From Flammeovirgaceae bacterium SG7u.111 (lineage in GTDB: Bacteria > Bacteroidota > Bacteroidia > Cytophagales > Flammeovirgaceae): a DNA stretch of 64,000 nt. This document shows, piece after piece, positions 25,556 to 34,546 of the stretch; position 1 is the stretch's first letter; each line of letters opens with the position of its first letter. The DNA lies in NCBI GenBank assembly GCA_034044135.1, contig CP139021.1, positions 2,743,635-2,807,634 on the forward strand, read 5' to 3'. The position numbers and the translations under genes were made by a program. The notes beneath the pieces were generated by a model. The model searched no databases and was not told the origin of the DNA. It worked only from the letters and a program-made list of their open reading frames with translations.

Positions 25556-26503
25556 ATGAAAATTCTTACTTTATTTACATTGACCCTCTCAGCGTTATTG
25601 GTGTTTTCTTGTTCTGGAAAAAAGCAAGACGCTGAAGCTACAACAGTCGCCGCTACTCCAAATGGGGAAAAAATAGGAGTACTCCTGGTAAACCACGGAT
25701 CTCATTCGGAAGGTTGGAGGAAAATGTTGAAAGACATCGAGCTGGATGTGAAGGATGATATTATGAAAAGTGGTGATGTAGCAGATGTGCGCACGGCTTT
25801 TATGGAATATACCGAGCCGTCAATTGCTACGCAAATGAAAGCATTTGATGCAGAAGAGTATGATAGAGTAATTGTGGTACCGATTTTTTTGACCATTTCA
25901 TCACATACAAGTAACGATATCCCTAATATAGTTGGGCTAGCAAACGACCCGAAAGTAAAGGCTAGCTTGAAAGAGGAAAAAATTGAAACGTATAGTTCAA
26001 AAGCTAGGGTAACTGTTACCCCATTGCTCGACTTCCCAACGGTGCTAAAGAAAAATATCACTCGCAGAGCAAAAGCCCTTTCCAATGGAAGTGGAGACGA
26101 GGGTGTTGCATTGATTGCTTACGGAGATGCAGAATTTAACCAGCAGTGGGAAGAAATGGTAGAAGATATTGGACGCTATTTGAAGGCGCAAACGGGCATA
26201 GGCTCTATTTCTTACGGGTGGTGCGGGCACTTGGTAAGGTATTCTTCCGAGCCAACTAAAAAAGCGGTGGAGCAGATTTTGGAATTAGAAGAAAGAGCCA
26301 TTGTAATCCCTGTTTTGGTGGCGAATGATGAGCACTTCCAAGGAGAGATTATCCAGAATGGTGTAGATATGATTGAAGACCAGAAAAGGGTGGTATATAA
26401 GCAAGATGCTATTTTGCCAGATGAAAATATCAATAATTGGGTAGTAAAAATAGTAGAAGAAACGGTTGCCGACCTAAAAGGTGATGCAGTAGCTTCAAAA
26501 TAA
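25556..26503 (+). CDS. CbiX/CbiK-like chelatase lipoprotein
   Basis: This 315-residue protein has lipobox FSC (Cys19), so it acts outside the cytoplasm. Two chelatase-type alpha/beta halves follow. The N-terminal half has the class II chelatase motif VNHGSH (His47) and a metal-site-like ISSHTSNDIPN (His117). In the C-terminal half the HGS position is degenerate (LIAYGD), while GWCGHL (Cys223, His225) and NDEHFQGE (His260) remain as possible ligands. Cytoplasmic relatives insert Co or Fe into sirohydrochlorin; some Desulfovibrio CbiK proteins are periplasmic. As first gene of an operon with a TonB receptor and a HmuY-like protein, it may remove or exchange metal in an imported tetrapyrrole. 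The direction of the reaction is inference. Confidence 0.8.
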   Translation: MKILTLFTLTLSALLVFSCSGKKQDAEATTVAATPNGEKIGVLLVNHGSHSEGWRKMLKDIELDVKDDIMKSGDVADVRTAFMEYTEPSIATQMKAFDAEEYDRVIVVPIFLTISSHTSNDIPNIVGLANDPKVKASLKEEKIETYSSKARVTVTPLLDFPTVLKKNITRRAKALSNGSGDEGVALIAYGDAEFNQQWEEMVEDIGRYLKAQTGIGSISYGWCGHLVRYSSEPTKKAVEQILELEERAIVIPVLVANDEHFQGEIIQNGVDMIEDQKRVVYKQDAILPDENINNWVVKIVEETVADLKGDAVASK

Positions 26504-26581
26504 TTTTCCCGAGTATCTTAATTATGTGGGGAGAAGGCTATCTTCTCCTCTCATTTCCCTGTTTTTTTAGTCATTGGTTTT

Positions 26582-27997
26582 ATGGCAAAGCAATTAAAGA
26601 TAGATTTCCGCAAATCTATAGTTACCGCAATTGTTCTGGGTGTTTTTGTATTTTTCTCTATTTACGGACCATTGGAATCCAATAACGGTTTGACTTCTAT
26701 TTCCACGTTGGAAAATGAGTTTTTTGCTCCCCAGTTGGTGACAGACCAGGTACGGTCGTCGGTGAAGGAAGCTGGGATGATTTCCGAAGACGAAGGGGAT
26801 GTGTTGGGTGAGTTTGGGATGGTGAAGCCCATCAAGGAGAGTGAAGTGAAAGAAGCGGGTATGCTTTCGTTTGAAAATGATATGGGGGTTTCGCTTCACG
26901 ATGAGCAATGGGCTGAAGATATGGCCGAGCGCTTGGAGGCCAAGTACGGAGCGGATGCAGATGTGGTGGTGAAAATGAAAGATGACTTGTGCTATGCAGA
27001 AATTTATCAGCGGGGAAAGTTGCAGTCTCTGTATTTTGAAAACATGTTGCATAATACAGTGCAAGGTTATTCGGGGGCTATCTATATGGGGATGGAGACA
27101 AGCCTTGCGGGGGTACTAGAAGAGGTGAGCTATATCACTTCAAAAGAGACGGAAAGTTACCTGCGGAAAATATTGAGAAGCACTTATTTGGATCAGTACG
27201 AAGGCATTTCCTTACACAAGGATGATCATGTGATTGATGCGATTTCGGGAGCGACAATCACCACAAGGGCGATGGCGGAAGGCATTACGGAAGCTTTCGA
27301 AGTGACGGCTCCTCAGATTCTTTCTACCTATTACGATTTTGAAGTTGAAAACTTTCATGTAAAAGCAGAATTGACCTATTGGTGGATCTTTCATATTGTA
27401 GTGATCTCCAGCATCTTTTTGTATGCTGTTTTGCCTCAGATCAAAAAGTCGAAACGTTCCCGTTTGATTATATCTGTGGTAGCTATGGCTTACATAGGCT
27501 TTGGGCTGAACAGTTCTTTTACCTATATCACTTTCTTGATGCCTTTTATGGGTACAGAGGTGTCACTGTTTTTGGGGTTGTATGCCCTTTTTACCTTGTT
27601 GGGAGCCATTTGGGGGAAAAATGCTTACTGTTCTTACGTTTGCCCCTTTGGTGCAGCGCAGATGGTTTCGCTCAAATATTCGCCTTTCAAATCAAAGAAG
27701 CTATTCATCACCAACAAACAAGCCGAGTACATCCGCTACGGGCTGACGATTGTGCTAATTGGAGGGTTCATTTTGGGTTATAAAACACTTGGGAATTATG
27801 AACTTTTCCCCGATTTGTTCAGCTCACAGGTTTCTTCTTATTGGTTTTATGTGGCTATTGCATTTGTTGTGATCTCCATGCGGTTTCCCATGTTATGGTG
27901 CAGGGTCGCTTGCCCTACGGGCTGTGTGCTCGATGCTGTGAAAGACCTTTCAAAAACAAAAAGTTCGAAGCCTAGAAAAAGAATTTTGGCTACGTAA
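26582..27997 (+). CDS. membrane FMN-binding / 4Fe-4S ferredoxin-type protein (NosR/NapH-like)
   Basis: This 471-residue protein has a first membrane helix (about 11-29), then a periplasmic FMN_bind domain (about 125-245). Its SGAT motif (222-225, Thr225) is the site where FMN is covalently attached in NqrC/RnfG relatives. Four further helices follow (about 266-285, 296-320, 326-345, 385-435). Between and after them lie two CxxxCP motifs, CSYVCP (Cys350, Cys354) and CRVACPTGC (Cys440, Cys444, Cys448), as in NosR and NapH. It should pass electrons across the membrane to a periplasmic acceptor. It sits 78 bp after the chelatase lipoprotein and 11 bp before the TonB receptor, which suggests that it powers a reductive step on imported metalloporphyrin. 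A repeat of the VKEAGM type occurs at 61-66 and 89-94. Confidence 0.85.
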   Translation: MAKQLKIDFRKSIVTAIVLGVFVFFSIYGPLESNNGLTSISTLENEFFAPQLVTDQVRSSVKEAGMISEDEGDVLGEFGMVKPIKESEVKEAGMLSFENDMGVSLHDEQWAEDMAERLEAKYGADADVVVKMKDDLCYAEIYQRGKLQSLYFENMLHNTVQGYSGAIYMGMETSLAGVLEEVSYITSKETESYLRKILRSTYLDQYEGISLHKDDHVIDAISGATITTRAMAEGITEAFEVTAPQILSTYYDFEVENFHVKAELTYWWIFHIVVISSIFLYAVLPQIKKSKRSRLIISVVAMAYIGFGLNSSFTYITFLMPFMGTEVSLFLGLYALFTLLGAIWGKNAYCSYVCPFGAAQMVSLKYSPFKSKKLFITNKQAEYIRYGLTIVLIGGFILGYKTLGNYELFPDLFSSQVSSYWFYVAIAFVVISMRFPMLWCRVACPTGCVLDAVKDLSKTKSSKPRKRILAT

Positions 27998-28008
27998 ACA
28001 ACTCAAAA

Positions 28009-30213
28009 ATGAGACGATTTTTTATTCTAAGCCTTTTGGGGCTATTGGCGTTCCCTCTTTCAGGAATGGCTCAAAATTCTGTGGAGCTTACCATCGTAGA
28101 TGGTTCAGACAAATCTCCGCTTATTGGCGCACATGTATGTTTGCTTTCTGCTTCGGGCAAGAAGTCTTACTTTGTGGCAGATATCGATGGTAAAGCGGTC
28201 GTGCCATATACTCCCAATTTGACCTGTGCTATTTCCTATTCGGGGTATAAAACGACTGAGATTTTAGTGGAAAATAAAAAAGGGCAAACCGTTAAAATGA
28301 AGCCTGATCTGTTGATGCTCGACCAGGTGGTAAAAACGGCTAGTGTTGAGCCTCAAAGGGTCGATGAGTCCATTTACAAAATAGGGCTGATCAGTTCGGC
28401 AACTATAGAAAAACAAGGGGTTCAAAACCTGAACGATGCTTTGCGTTTCCAACCAAACATCAACTTACAGCAAGATGGCGTGCTTGGTTCGCAAATTATT
28501 ATGCAAGGTTTGGAGGGGCAACATGTGAAAATATTGGTTGATGGAATTCCTCTAAATGGCAGATTAGATGGCAATATTGACCTTTCCCAAATTGATATGT
28601 CGCAGGTTGACCATGTTGAAATAGTAGAAGGACCAATGTCTGTGGTGTACGGGTCCAATGCGCTTGCCGGGACTATTAATATTATTACCAAAGATAACAG
28701 TTACTATAAACTAAATGGCTCAGCTACGGTATATGGAGAGTCGGTAGGTGTGCTGAGTGGGAATGCAACTGTTGCGGGAATTGTCGGTGGAAAGCATCAC
28801 TATAACATAGGAGGAGGGTATCGGTATTTCAATGGGTATGATCTAGATAAAAGCACTCGGTCTATGGACTGGGATCCTAAAAATCAAACAAACTTAGATG
28901 CGAGCTATACTTACAAAGAGAAAAATTGGGACTTGAAAGTTGGTACGAGGCTTAGCCAAGAAGACTTAACCCTTAAAGGGGGGTATGTATCTGAACTTAG
29001 GGCTTTTGACACAGAGTACATCACCCAACGAACAACGTTTTATGGCCAAGGGAATAAGCGTTTTGAAAACAGGTCTGCATTGAACGGAATGGCTTCTTTT
29101 AGTGTGTATGATCGTACTTCTCAGCTGTATTATGTGAAAGAAGATCAGGGTGGCGCTTCTAATAAATCTGGAGGGGAAGGTAACGACAGGTTTGAAACTT
29201 GGAACGCAAGGTTTTCTTATGCCCTGCCTTTGGGCGAAAAGTTTGACTGGCAGATAGGCTACGAACTAAACGACGAAGCGGGTTTTGGTGGTAAAATAGC
29301 TGAAAATGACCGGTTGGTTGAACATGCCCTTTGGTCCGATATAAAGATAAAGCTTTCGGATGAGTGGCAACTCCAGCCCGGGTTGCGCTACCTAAATCAC
29401 AATGTATTTGATGCGCCTTTGATTTATTCTGGCCATTTGAAATGGAAGCCTCAAACCCAATGGGAGGGAAGGGTCTCTTTTGCCAAAGGATTTAGAACTC
29501 CTAGCATGAAGGAGCTTTATATGAATTTTGTGGATACCAACCACCAGATTTTTGGTAACCCAAACCTGACCCCTGAAACAAGTTATAGCCTCAATGCGGC
29601 TTTAGGCAAAACTATTTCTACTTCAGAAAATGCGGTTTGGAAGCTTGATGCGACCGCTTTTTACAACCACTTATTCGATGTGATTGAGCTTGCGCAAGGC
29701 GATGATGGAATTGTTTTTTATTATCAAAATGTATCTGAAAAGAAAACGCATGGCGGTACGCTTTCGGCAAATTTCAACAATGATAATAGGTTGAAAGCTA
29801 GCTTAGGTTTCACGCTCACTGGCATTGGTTACGACCCTGCGGATAACGGCCAGCTCGATTTTGAATACGCCAAAGACTTGGTGGGAATGGTTTCGTATTT
29901 CTGGCCCTTGGCAGACTTGAACATGCAAGTAGACTATAAGTATACTGGAGAAAGAACTCAATTGTATGCAAGCGGAACAGATGGCGAGGTTACACGAGGC
30001 ACTGCCAGTTCTTATGATATGCTTAATTACGCCGTGACGAAAGGGTTCAAGAACAAGAAGTACTTGTTGACAGGAGGTGTCAAGAACTTGCTAAATGTGA
30101 CTGGGATCACAAACACCACCCAAGGTGGAGCGCATTCCAGCACATCAGACCTTATGATTGCCTGGGGCAGGTCGTATTACCTTTCTCTTAAAATAAACCT
30201 TAAAAGAATTTAA
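28009..30213 (+). CDS. TonB-dependent receptor, HmuR-like heme/metalloporphyrin class
   Basis: The receptor has 734 residues: signal peptide (1-21), carboxypeptidase-like domain (about 23-95), plug (about 115-230, with DALRFQPNINLQ, ILVDGIPLNG and EIVEGPMSVVYGSNALAGTINIITK) and a barrel ending in LKINLKRI. A HmuY-like lipoprotein gene follows after 43 bp, the arrangement of hmuR/hmuY in Porphyromonas and relatives but in reverse order. The cargo is therefore probably heme or another tetrapyrrole. It starts 11 bp after the FMN/Fe-S membrane protein, so co-transcription is very likely. Confidence 0.88.
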   Translation: MRRFFILSLLGLLAFPLSGMAQNSVELTIVDGSDKSPLIGAHVCLLSASGKKSYFVADIDGKAVVPYTPNLTCAISYSGYKTTEILVENKKGQTVKMKPDLLMLDQVVKTASVEPQRVDESIYKIGLISSATIEKQGVQNLNDALRFQPNINLQQDGVLGSQIIMQGLEGQHVKILVDGIPLNGRLDGNIDLSQIDMSQVDHVEIVEGPMSVVYGSNALAGTINIITKDNSYYKLNGSATVYGESVGVLSGNATVAGIVGGKHHYNIGGGYRYFNGYDLDKSTRSMDWDPKNQTNLDASYTYKEKNWDLKVGTRLSQEDLTLKGGYVSELRAFDTEYITQRTTFYGQGNKRFENRSALNGMASFSVYDRTSQLYYVKEDQGGASNKSGGEGNDRFETWNARFSYALPLGEKFDWQIGYELNDEAGFGGKIAENDRLVEHALWSDIKIKLSDEWQLQPGLRYLNHNVFDAPLIYSGHLKWKPQTQWEGRVSFAKGFRTPSMKELYMNFVDTNHQIFGNPNLTPETSYSLNAALGKTISTSENAVWKLDATAFYNHLFDVIELAQGDDGIVFYYQNVSEKKTHGGTLSANFNNDNRLKASLGFTLTGIGYDPADNGQLDFEYAKDLVGMVSYFWPLADLNMQVDYKYTGERTQLYASGTDGEVTRGTASSYDMLNYAVTKGFKNKKYLLTGGVKNLLNVTGITNTTQGGAHSSTSDLMIAWGRSYYLSLKINLKRI

Positions 30214-30235
30214 ATTTTTAACCATTTATTTATAA

Positions 30236-30244
30236 TAAGTCTAA
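30236..30244. promoter_or_regulatory. one-mismatch TTAGNCTAA site before the HmuY-like gene
   Basis: TAAGTCTAA differs at one base from the TTAGNCTAA unit found twice before the operon. It is followed by ATTAAAT as in the upstream site and lies 12 bp before the ATG, the same distance as the operon operator. It suggests a second, internal regulated promoter. Confidence 0.4.
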
Positions 30245-30256
30245 TTAAATACAACT

Positions 30257-30991
30257 ATGAAAAAGCAGTTATTTACTATATTAATTGGTGCAGTTGCCTT
30301 GTTGACTTCTTGCGGTGAAGATGATCCAGATCCTCTTTTTTCAGGAGAGAACGAAGTGCAAGTATCTCTTTACAGTAAGCCTGATGTGACTATCCAAACG
30401 ACCGACCACTCTGGAAACCCTATTGACCAGACATTGTCTTATAATAGGCAAGTGTTTGTAGACTTAGATGCGGTGAGCGAAACAACTGGTGCAGATACTA
30501 TGGCGGTTCACTATAGCGATGCGAGCTACACCCACTTTGACCTGTGGACTGCGGGCGCCGATGAGGCAACTGGAAGCGAAGGCTGGGACATTGTTTTGGC
30601 TTGGTACAATGGAAAAGCATTTGACCCAAGCACAAGTACTTATATTCCATACATGATGACAGGAGCGTTGATTAATAAAGGAGTGGTGCAAGCTCTTAAA
30701 CTGAATAAGGAAGCAATTGAAGAAGAGGGCAAAACCTTTATTTCTTATGATGATGTGACTTTCGACGATGCGGAAGGAATGACACTTAGCGCTGATGTGG
30801 CGGCAATAGGTGAAGACTGGAAAAAACTAAATTTTTCAAATTTTCAATACGAAATGGTAGCTGACCAATACTACATCATCAAGTCTACTAATGGTGTGTA
30901 TTTCAAACTAGCATTCACTGGCTTTTATAGTGACAACGATGGGACAAAAGGTTTTCCAAAGTTCAAGTTTGAAAGGATTTTAGCTGAATAG
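30257..30991 (+). CDS. HmuY-family heme-binding lipoprotein
   Basis: The 244-residue lipoprotein has lipobox TSC (Cys19). The HmuY-type beta-rich body includes the WTAGADEATGSEGWDIVLAW region and the C-terminal YYIIKSTNGVYFKLAF strands that are typical of the family. HmuY homologues bind heme, or scavenge it from host or environmental hemoproteins, at the outer-membrane surface and pass it to the partner TonB receptor, encoded immediately upstream here. It is the last gene of the operon and ends at a GC-rich terminator. Confidence 0.8.
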   Translation: MKKQLFTILIGAVALLTSCGEDDPDPLFSGENEVQVSLYSKPDVTIQTTDHSGNPIDQTLSYNRQVFVDLDAVSETTGADTMAVHYSDASYTHFDLWTAGADEATGSEGWDIVLAWYNGKAFDPSTSTYIPYMMTGALINKGVVQALKLNKEAIEEEGKTFISYDDVTFDDAEGMTLSADVAAIGEDWKKLNFSNFQYEMVADQYYIIKSTNGVYFKLAFTGFYSDNDGTKGFPKFKFERILAE

Positions 30992-31010
30992 ATTTTACGT
31001 ATGCAATCCT

Positions 31011-31055
31011 AGCTCCCCCTTTCGTTTTCATAGAAAATGTGGGGGAGCTTTTTTT
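31011..31055. terminator. intrinsic terminator between HmuY-like and DUF5690 genes
   Basis: AGCTCCCCC (31011-31019) pairs with GGGGGAGCT (31041-31049) and is followed by a T-run. The genes on both sides are convergent, and the DUF5690 stop codon overlaps the end of the T-run. Confidence 0.88.
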
Positions 31056-32367
31056 ATCCTAATTGCCCTTGTAAGCTCACATTCATCTGCATTTTTGATC
31101 TGTATTTGTGGTAGAAATAGAAGATGCTCCAGCACATTCCCACCAAGCTTACAGCAAATACTGCATAGCTTAGGTAAATCATCAGGTTGAGGTAGCTCAA
31201 GTTATCCGAACCAAAATTCTTGATTATCATAAGGGTTAGGCTCCCCAAGTAACCAAAGGCATCTGCTGTGGTGATGAGGAAGCCAACGGTGCTCACGTAT
31301 TTGAAAGCAGCTATCATTCGCTCAAAAAGCATGATATTGAAAGGTACGTAGCCCAAATACAAGCCAAAACCAACACCAGTTAGCCAAAGAAATGGAGAGA
31401 TTATTTGTGATTGGAAGGCGAAGGTAAATCCACCTATCATCAATCCTCCAATAAGAATTAGCCCTAAGTTGATTTGGAAGGCTAGCATATTGTTTTTTAT
31501 CTTCATCATAAGCGCAATAATGATCAACATGCCGATGAAAATTGGTGTTTCAGTTTGTGTGAAAATCATCGCATCGTCACCGTAGCCCAATGCGTTCCAG
31601 ATATCCGCTGAAAAATTGTCCCTAAAATCTCGATAAACCGTGAGCAGAATATAAACTGCTAGAAGCAAAATCACGCCCGTAAAAAACGTACTAACAAATT
31701 TCTTGCGTTCAGTTTTGTTCATTGGTTTGCGGAGGGTACGCTGCTCTATGTCTTTGGGTGAAGGAAGGGGGATGTGGTTTAGCAACCAAACTCCTAAAAC
31801 CAAGGGGACCATAAATATAATTCCTGTCAAAAAAGGCATCCAAATTTCAGGGACACCATAGGCAATGGTCATAGTTTTCCCCACGGACTTCACCACTCCC
31901 GAAGAAAATATTTGAGTAGTAGAAAGCCCTGCCGCTAGTAATTCGGTAGTTGTCCGCCCTTCAAGGTACGTAAATACCACTCCCCAAACCATGCCCAGCG
32001 GCAAGCCATTCAATATCATAAATGCGATATTATAGGGCGGGGGAACTATTGCGAACAAGAGCAATGAAAGGCATGCAGCCCCGATCAATTTTAGTATCAG
32101 CATTGCTCGGTTGGCTGGTTGCAATTCCGAAACTATCTTGATCCCTATAAACTTTGAAAGGGTGTATCCGATCACTTGGGATGTTATGACAAGGATTTTA
32201 TAATCAATTCCCCAAAATTCCATGTCTTCAAAAATTGCAGCAGTGATTGGCTTTCTGAAGGCATAGGTCGATGTGTAGGTTATAAAGGCTACGCACCATC
32301 CGAAAATCACAAAAATGACCGTGTTGCTTCCCTGCAAAAATTGCTTGAGAGCTTTAGAAGTTAGCAT
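31054..32367 (-). CDS. DUF5690 family multi-pass membrane protein, candidate phosphonate permease
   Basis: The 437-residue protein has about 11-12 hydrophobic helices in two halves separated by a charged loop near 215-240 (KDIEQRTLRKPMNKTERKK), the layout of the major facilitator superfamily. It belongs to the poorly characterised DUF5690 group. It is the third gene of a tight leftward set after phnW and the phosphonatase-like HAD gene (20-bp gap). No other transporter for the substrate is present, so I infer that it imports 2-aminoethylphosphonate or a related organophosphonate. No signal or binding motif in the sequence proves this. Confidence 0.75.
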   Translation of the reverse strand: MLTSKALKQFLQGSNTVIFVIFGWCVAFITYTSTYAFRKPITAAIFEDMEFWGIDYKILVITSQVIGYTLSKFIGIKIVSELQPANRAMLILKLIGAACLSLLLFAIVPPPYNIAFMILNGLPLGMVWGVVFTYLEGRTTTELLAAGLSTTQIFSSGVVKSVGKTMTIAYGVPEIWMPFLTGIIFMVPLVLGVWLLNHIPLPSPKDIEQRTLRKPMNKTERKKFVSTFFTGVILLLAVYILLTVYRDFRDNFSADIWNALGYGDDAMIFTQTETPIFIGMLIIIALMMKIKNNMLAFQINLGLILIGGLMIGGFTFAFQSQIISPFLWLTGVGFGLYLGYVPFNIMLFERMIAAFKYVSTVGFLITTADAFGYLGSLTLMIIKNFGSDNLSYLNLMIYLSYAVFAVSLVGMCWSIFYFYHKYRSKMQMNVSLQGQLG

Positions 32368-32387
32368 GGTTGAAAGATGGTATGAGA

Positions 32388-33059
32388 TTAGTTCGCTATT
32401 ATTATATCCATTGCATCGCTGAGTGAATCGACTATGTGGGTATGTGGATATTTTTCCAGCATTTCCTTGGTAAATGCTCCGGTAGTGACGCCAATAGTCA
32501 ATTTGCAGCCAGCAGCATCGCCTTGCATCATGTCTGATTTGGTATCTCCAATTTTGGCAACTTCAGTTACATCTTTTAGTCCAAGCGCTTCCATTGATTT
32601 GAAGATCATATCCGGATAAGGTCGTCCATTTTCTACTTCGTTACTAGCTACAGAAAAGTCAATCAACTCTTCCCAGCCCAATCGTTGGATAATAGCGTTC
32701 ATAGTTGGTCTGCTAAAGCCGGTATCAATCGCTATTTTTATCCCTTTTTTCTTGAGTGCTTTGAATACTTCGGAGGTTCCTTCTATCTCAGAAACTTCAG
32801 GAGCTTCCAAGTAGAAGTCGACCGTGCCTTTTACAAAATCCTCATGGATTTTATCCCTCATTTCCTCATTAATATCAAGGCCTTTGGCTTCGGTGACCAT
32901 GCGGATGGCAACTGGCTTTGGGTAGCCCATCAGCTCATTTACATCTTCTTCGTTTATATCGAAGCCATTGTCCTGAAATGCATTTACAAAACATTTGTGT
33001 ACGAAGTTGTTGTCTTTGACGGTTGTTCCCGCCATGTCCATTACTACTAGTTTTATCAT
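32388..33059 (-). CDS. phosphonatase-like HAD hydrolase (phosphonoacetaldehyde hydrolase type)
   Basis: This cytoplasmic 223-residue HAD protein has nucleophile Asp8 in DMAGTTV. Lys48 in MGYPKP lies where phosphonatase carries its Schiff-base lysine. Motif II is IDTGFSRP, and motif IV is KIGDTKSDMMQGDAAGC. It cleaves the C-P bond of phosphonoacetaldehyde in PhnX; relatives grouped as phosphonatase-like hydrolases are somewhat shorter, like this one. It lies 42 bp after phnW, whose product is phosphonoacetaldehyde, and this fits the function. A degraded cap with another phosphonate as substrate cannot be excluded. Confidence 0.85.
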   Translation of the reverse strand: MIKLVVMDMAGTTVKDNNFVHKCFVNAFQDNGFDINEEDVNELMGYPKPVAIRMVTEAKGLDINEEMRDKIHEDFVKGTVDFYLEAPEVSEIEGTSEVFKALKKKGIKIAIDTGFSRPTMNAIIQRLGWEELIDFSVASNEVENGRPYPDMIFKSMEALGLKDVTEVAKIGDTKSDMMQGDAAGCKLTIGVTTGAFTKEMLEKYPHTHIVDSLSDAMDIIIAN

Positions 33060-33101
33060 GATTTTGTGTATGTCGGTGTTAGAAATTTTATGTCAATTGA
33101 A

Positions 33102-34208
33102 TTAATTAGAGGCTGCTAGTTCCACTTCTTCAACTGCTGCTAGCAACCTTTTAAAGTCTTCTGGAAAAACGTGCCCTATAGAGCCAATTCTGAAAGTTTC
33201 GGCGTCGGATATCTTTCCTGGGTAAATCACAAACCCTTTCTTTTTGAGCGAATGATAAAATGTATTGAATTCAAAATTTTCCCTTTTGGGAAACAGAAAT
33301 GAAGTGATGAAAGGGGATTGCCATTCTCTTTTTACCAGTGGTTCAAAACCAAGTGCTTGCATGCCCTCCACCAAAATGGATTGATTTTCCTTGTAGCGCT
33401 GGTAGCGAGCTTCTATTCCTCCTTCTTCTTTTAATTCTTCCAAGGCTGTTTTGAAGGCTCGAACCACGTGAGTAGGAGAGGTGAATCTCCACTTTCCACC
33501 TTTGTCTTCCATTTCTTTCCATTGTGCATATAAGTCAAGTGACAAGGAGCGGGCGATTCCTTTGCAACCTTCTATCAATTCCTTTTTTATCAGTACAAAA
33601 CCGAAACCAGGAACACCCTGTATGCACTTATTTGCACTACTGATTAGGCAGTCAATGTCTAATGTTTTTAGGTCAATGGGAATCCCTCCAAAACTGCTCA
33701 TGGCATCGACTATAAACCTTGACGAATATGCCTTGGAAAGCTTGGCTACATCTTGAATATTGTTCAATATTCCTGTGGTGGTTTCGCAGTGAACCATTAT
33801 TACATGCGAATATTTTTTAGCTTTTAACTGCTCTTCTATTTTGGGAATACTTGGTTGTTCATATTCCTTAAACTGTAAGAGGTCAAAAGAAATCCCAAGA
33901 ACTTTTGATATTTGGGCGATTCTATCTCCGTAAGCTCCATTGCTTATCACAAGGAGGTGTCCATTAGGTTTTATGCAGCTGCCAATGACAGATTCTACAG
34001 CAAAAGTACCGCTCCCTTGCAGCAGTACAGAGGTATATTCATTGCTGCCATTGTTTTCTATCAGTTCACAAAGGGTATTTCTTACATAAGATACAATGTC
34101 TTTATTGTAGTCGTCATCCCAAGTGCACCAGTCTTGCAACATTGAATTTCTTACTCCGTTGCTTGTGCTCAAAGGGCCCGGAGTCAATAATAAATATGGG
34201 TTGTCCAT
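33102..34208 (-). CDS. phnW: 2-aminoethylphosphonate:pyruvate transaminase
   Basis: The 368-residue PLP enzyme (fold type I, class V aminotransferase) opens with the typical LLLTPGPLSTS. The PLP-binding aspartate is in FIVDAMSSFGG (Asp168), and Lys194 in SSANKCIQGVPG is the Schiff-base lysine, at the same number as in the Salmonella enzyme. It transfers the amino group of 2-aminoethylphosphonate to pyruvate, giving phosphonoacetaldehyde and alanine. It is the first gene of a three-gene leftward operon with the HAD hydrolase and DUF5690 permease. A -7 box lies at 34231-34238. Confidence 0.92.
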   Translation of the reverse strand: MDNPYLLLTPGPLSTSNGVRNSMLQDWCTWDDDYNKDIVSYVRNTLCELIENNGSNEYTSVLLQGSGTFAVESVIGSCIKPNGHLLVISNGAYGDRIAQISKVLGISFDLLQFKEYEQPSIPKIEEQLKAKKYSHVIMVHCETTTGILNNIQDVAKLSKAYSSRFIVDAMSSFGGIPIDLKTLDIDCLISSANKCIQGVPGFGFVLIKKELIEGCKGIARSLSLDLYAQWKEMEDKGGKWRFTSPTHVVRAFKTALEELKEEGGIEARYQRYKENQSILVEGMQALGFEPLVKREWQSPFITSFLFPKRENFEFNTFYHSLKKKGFVIYPGKISDAETFRIGSIGHVFPEDFKRLLAAVEEVELAASN

Positions 34209-34546
34209 AAATGGTTCTAATATGATTTAGCAAATGTATTAGCCAGCCCTTGTTAGTGGGTAAGCCAAACCAAAAAACTATTATATTGACAAATATTCAA
34301 AAGTTATAAGAGGATAAATATGCTTTTTGCGTGAGTTTTAATCTAGGAGTAACACTTGGCGATATTGCTTAAACTAGGGTTGATTTTTAAGAGAAGATAG
34401 GTAATTATTGAACTTTGCAGAAAGCTAGCAGTATTTGTTGAGGAGTTTCAATATGTAGGTTCGATATTCTTTTGAGAAATGTTTTGAATCATACTAAAAA
34501 AAATGAAATTTGGCTTTTCTTAGAAGAAGAGTAGATAGAAGAAAAT
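34209..34546. promoter_or_regulatory. divergent regulatory region of the phosphonate operon
   Basis: On the minus strand TACATTTG (34238-34231) is an exact TAnnTTTG -7 box, about 23 bp before the phnW start. On the plus strand TAGGTTCG (34456-34463), 18 bp after a TTG, is a one-mismatch box for the XRE-cupin gene. The remaining AT-rich DNA shows no other clear structure. Confidence 0.45.
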
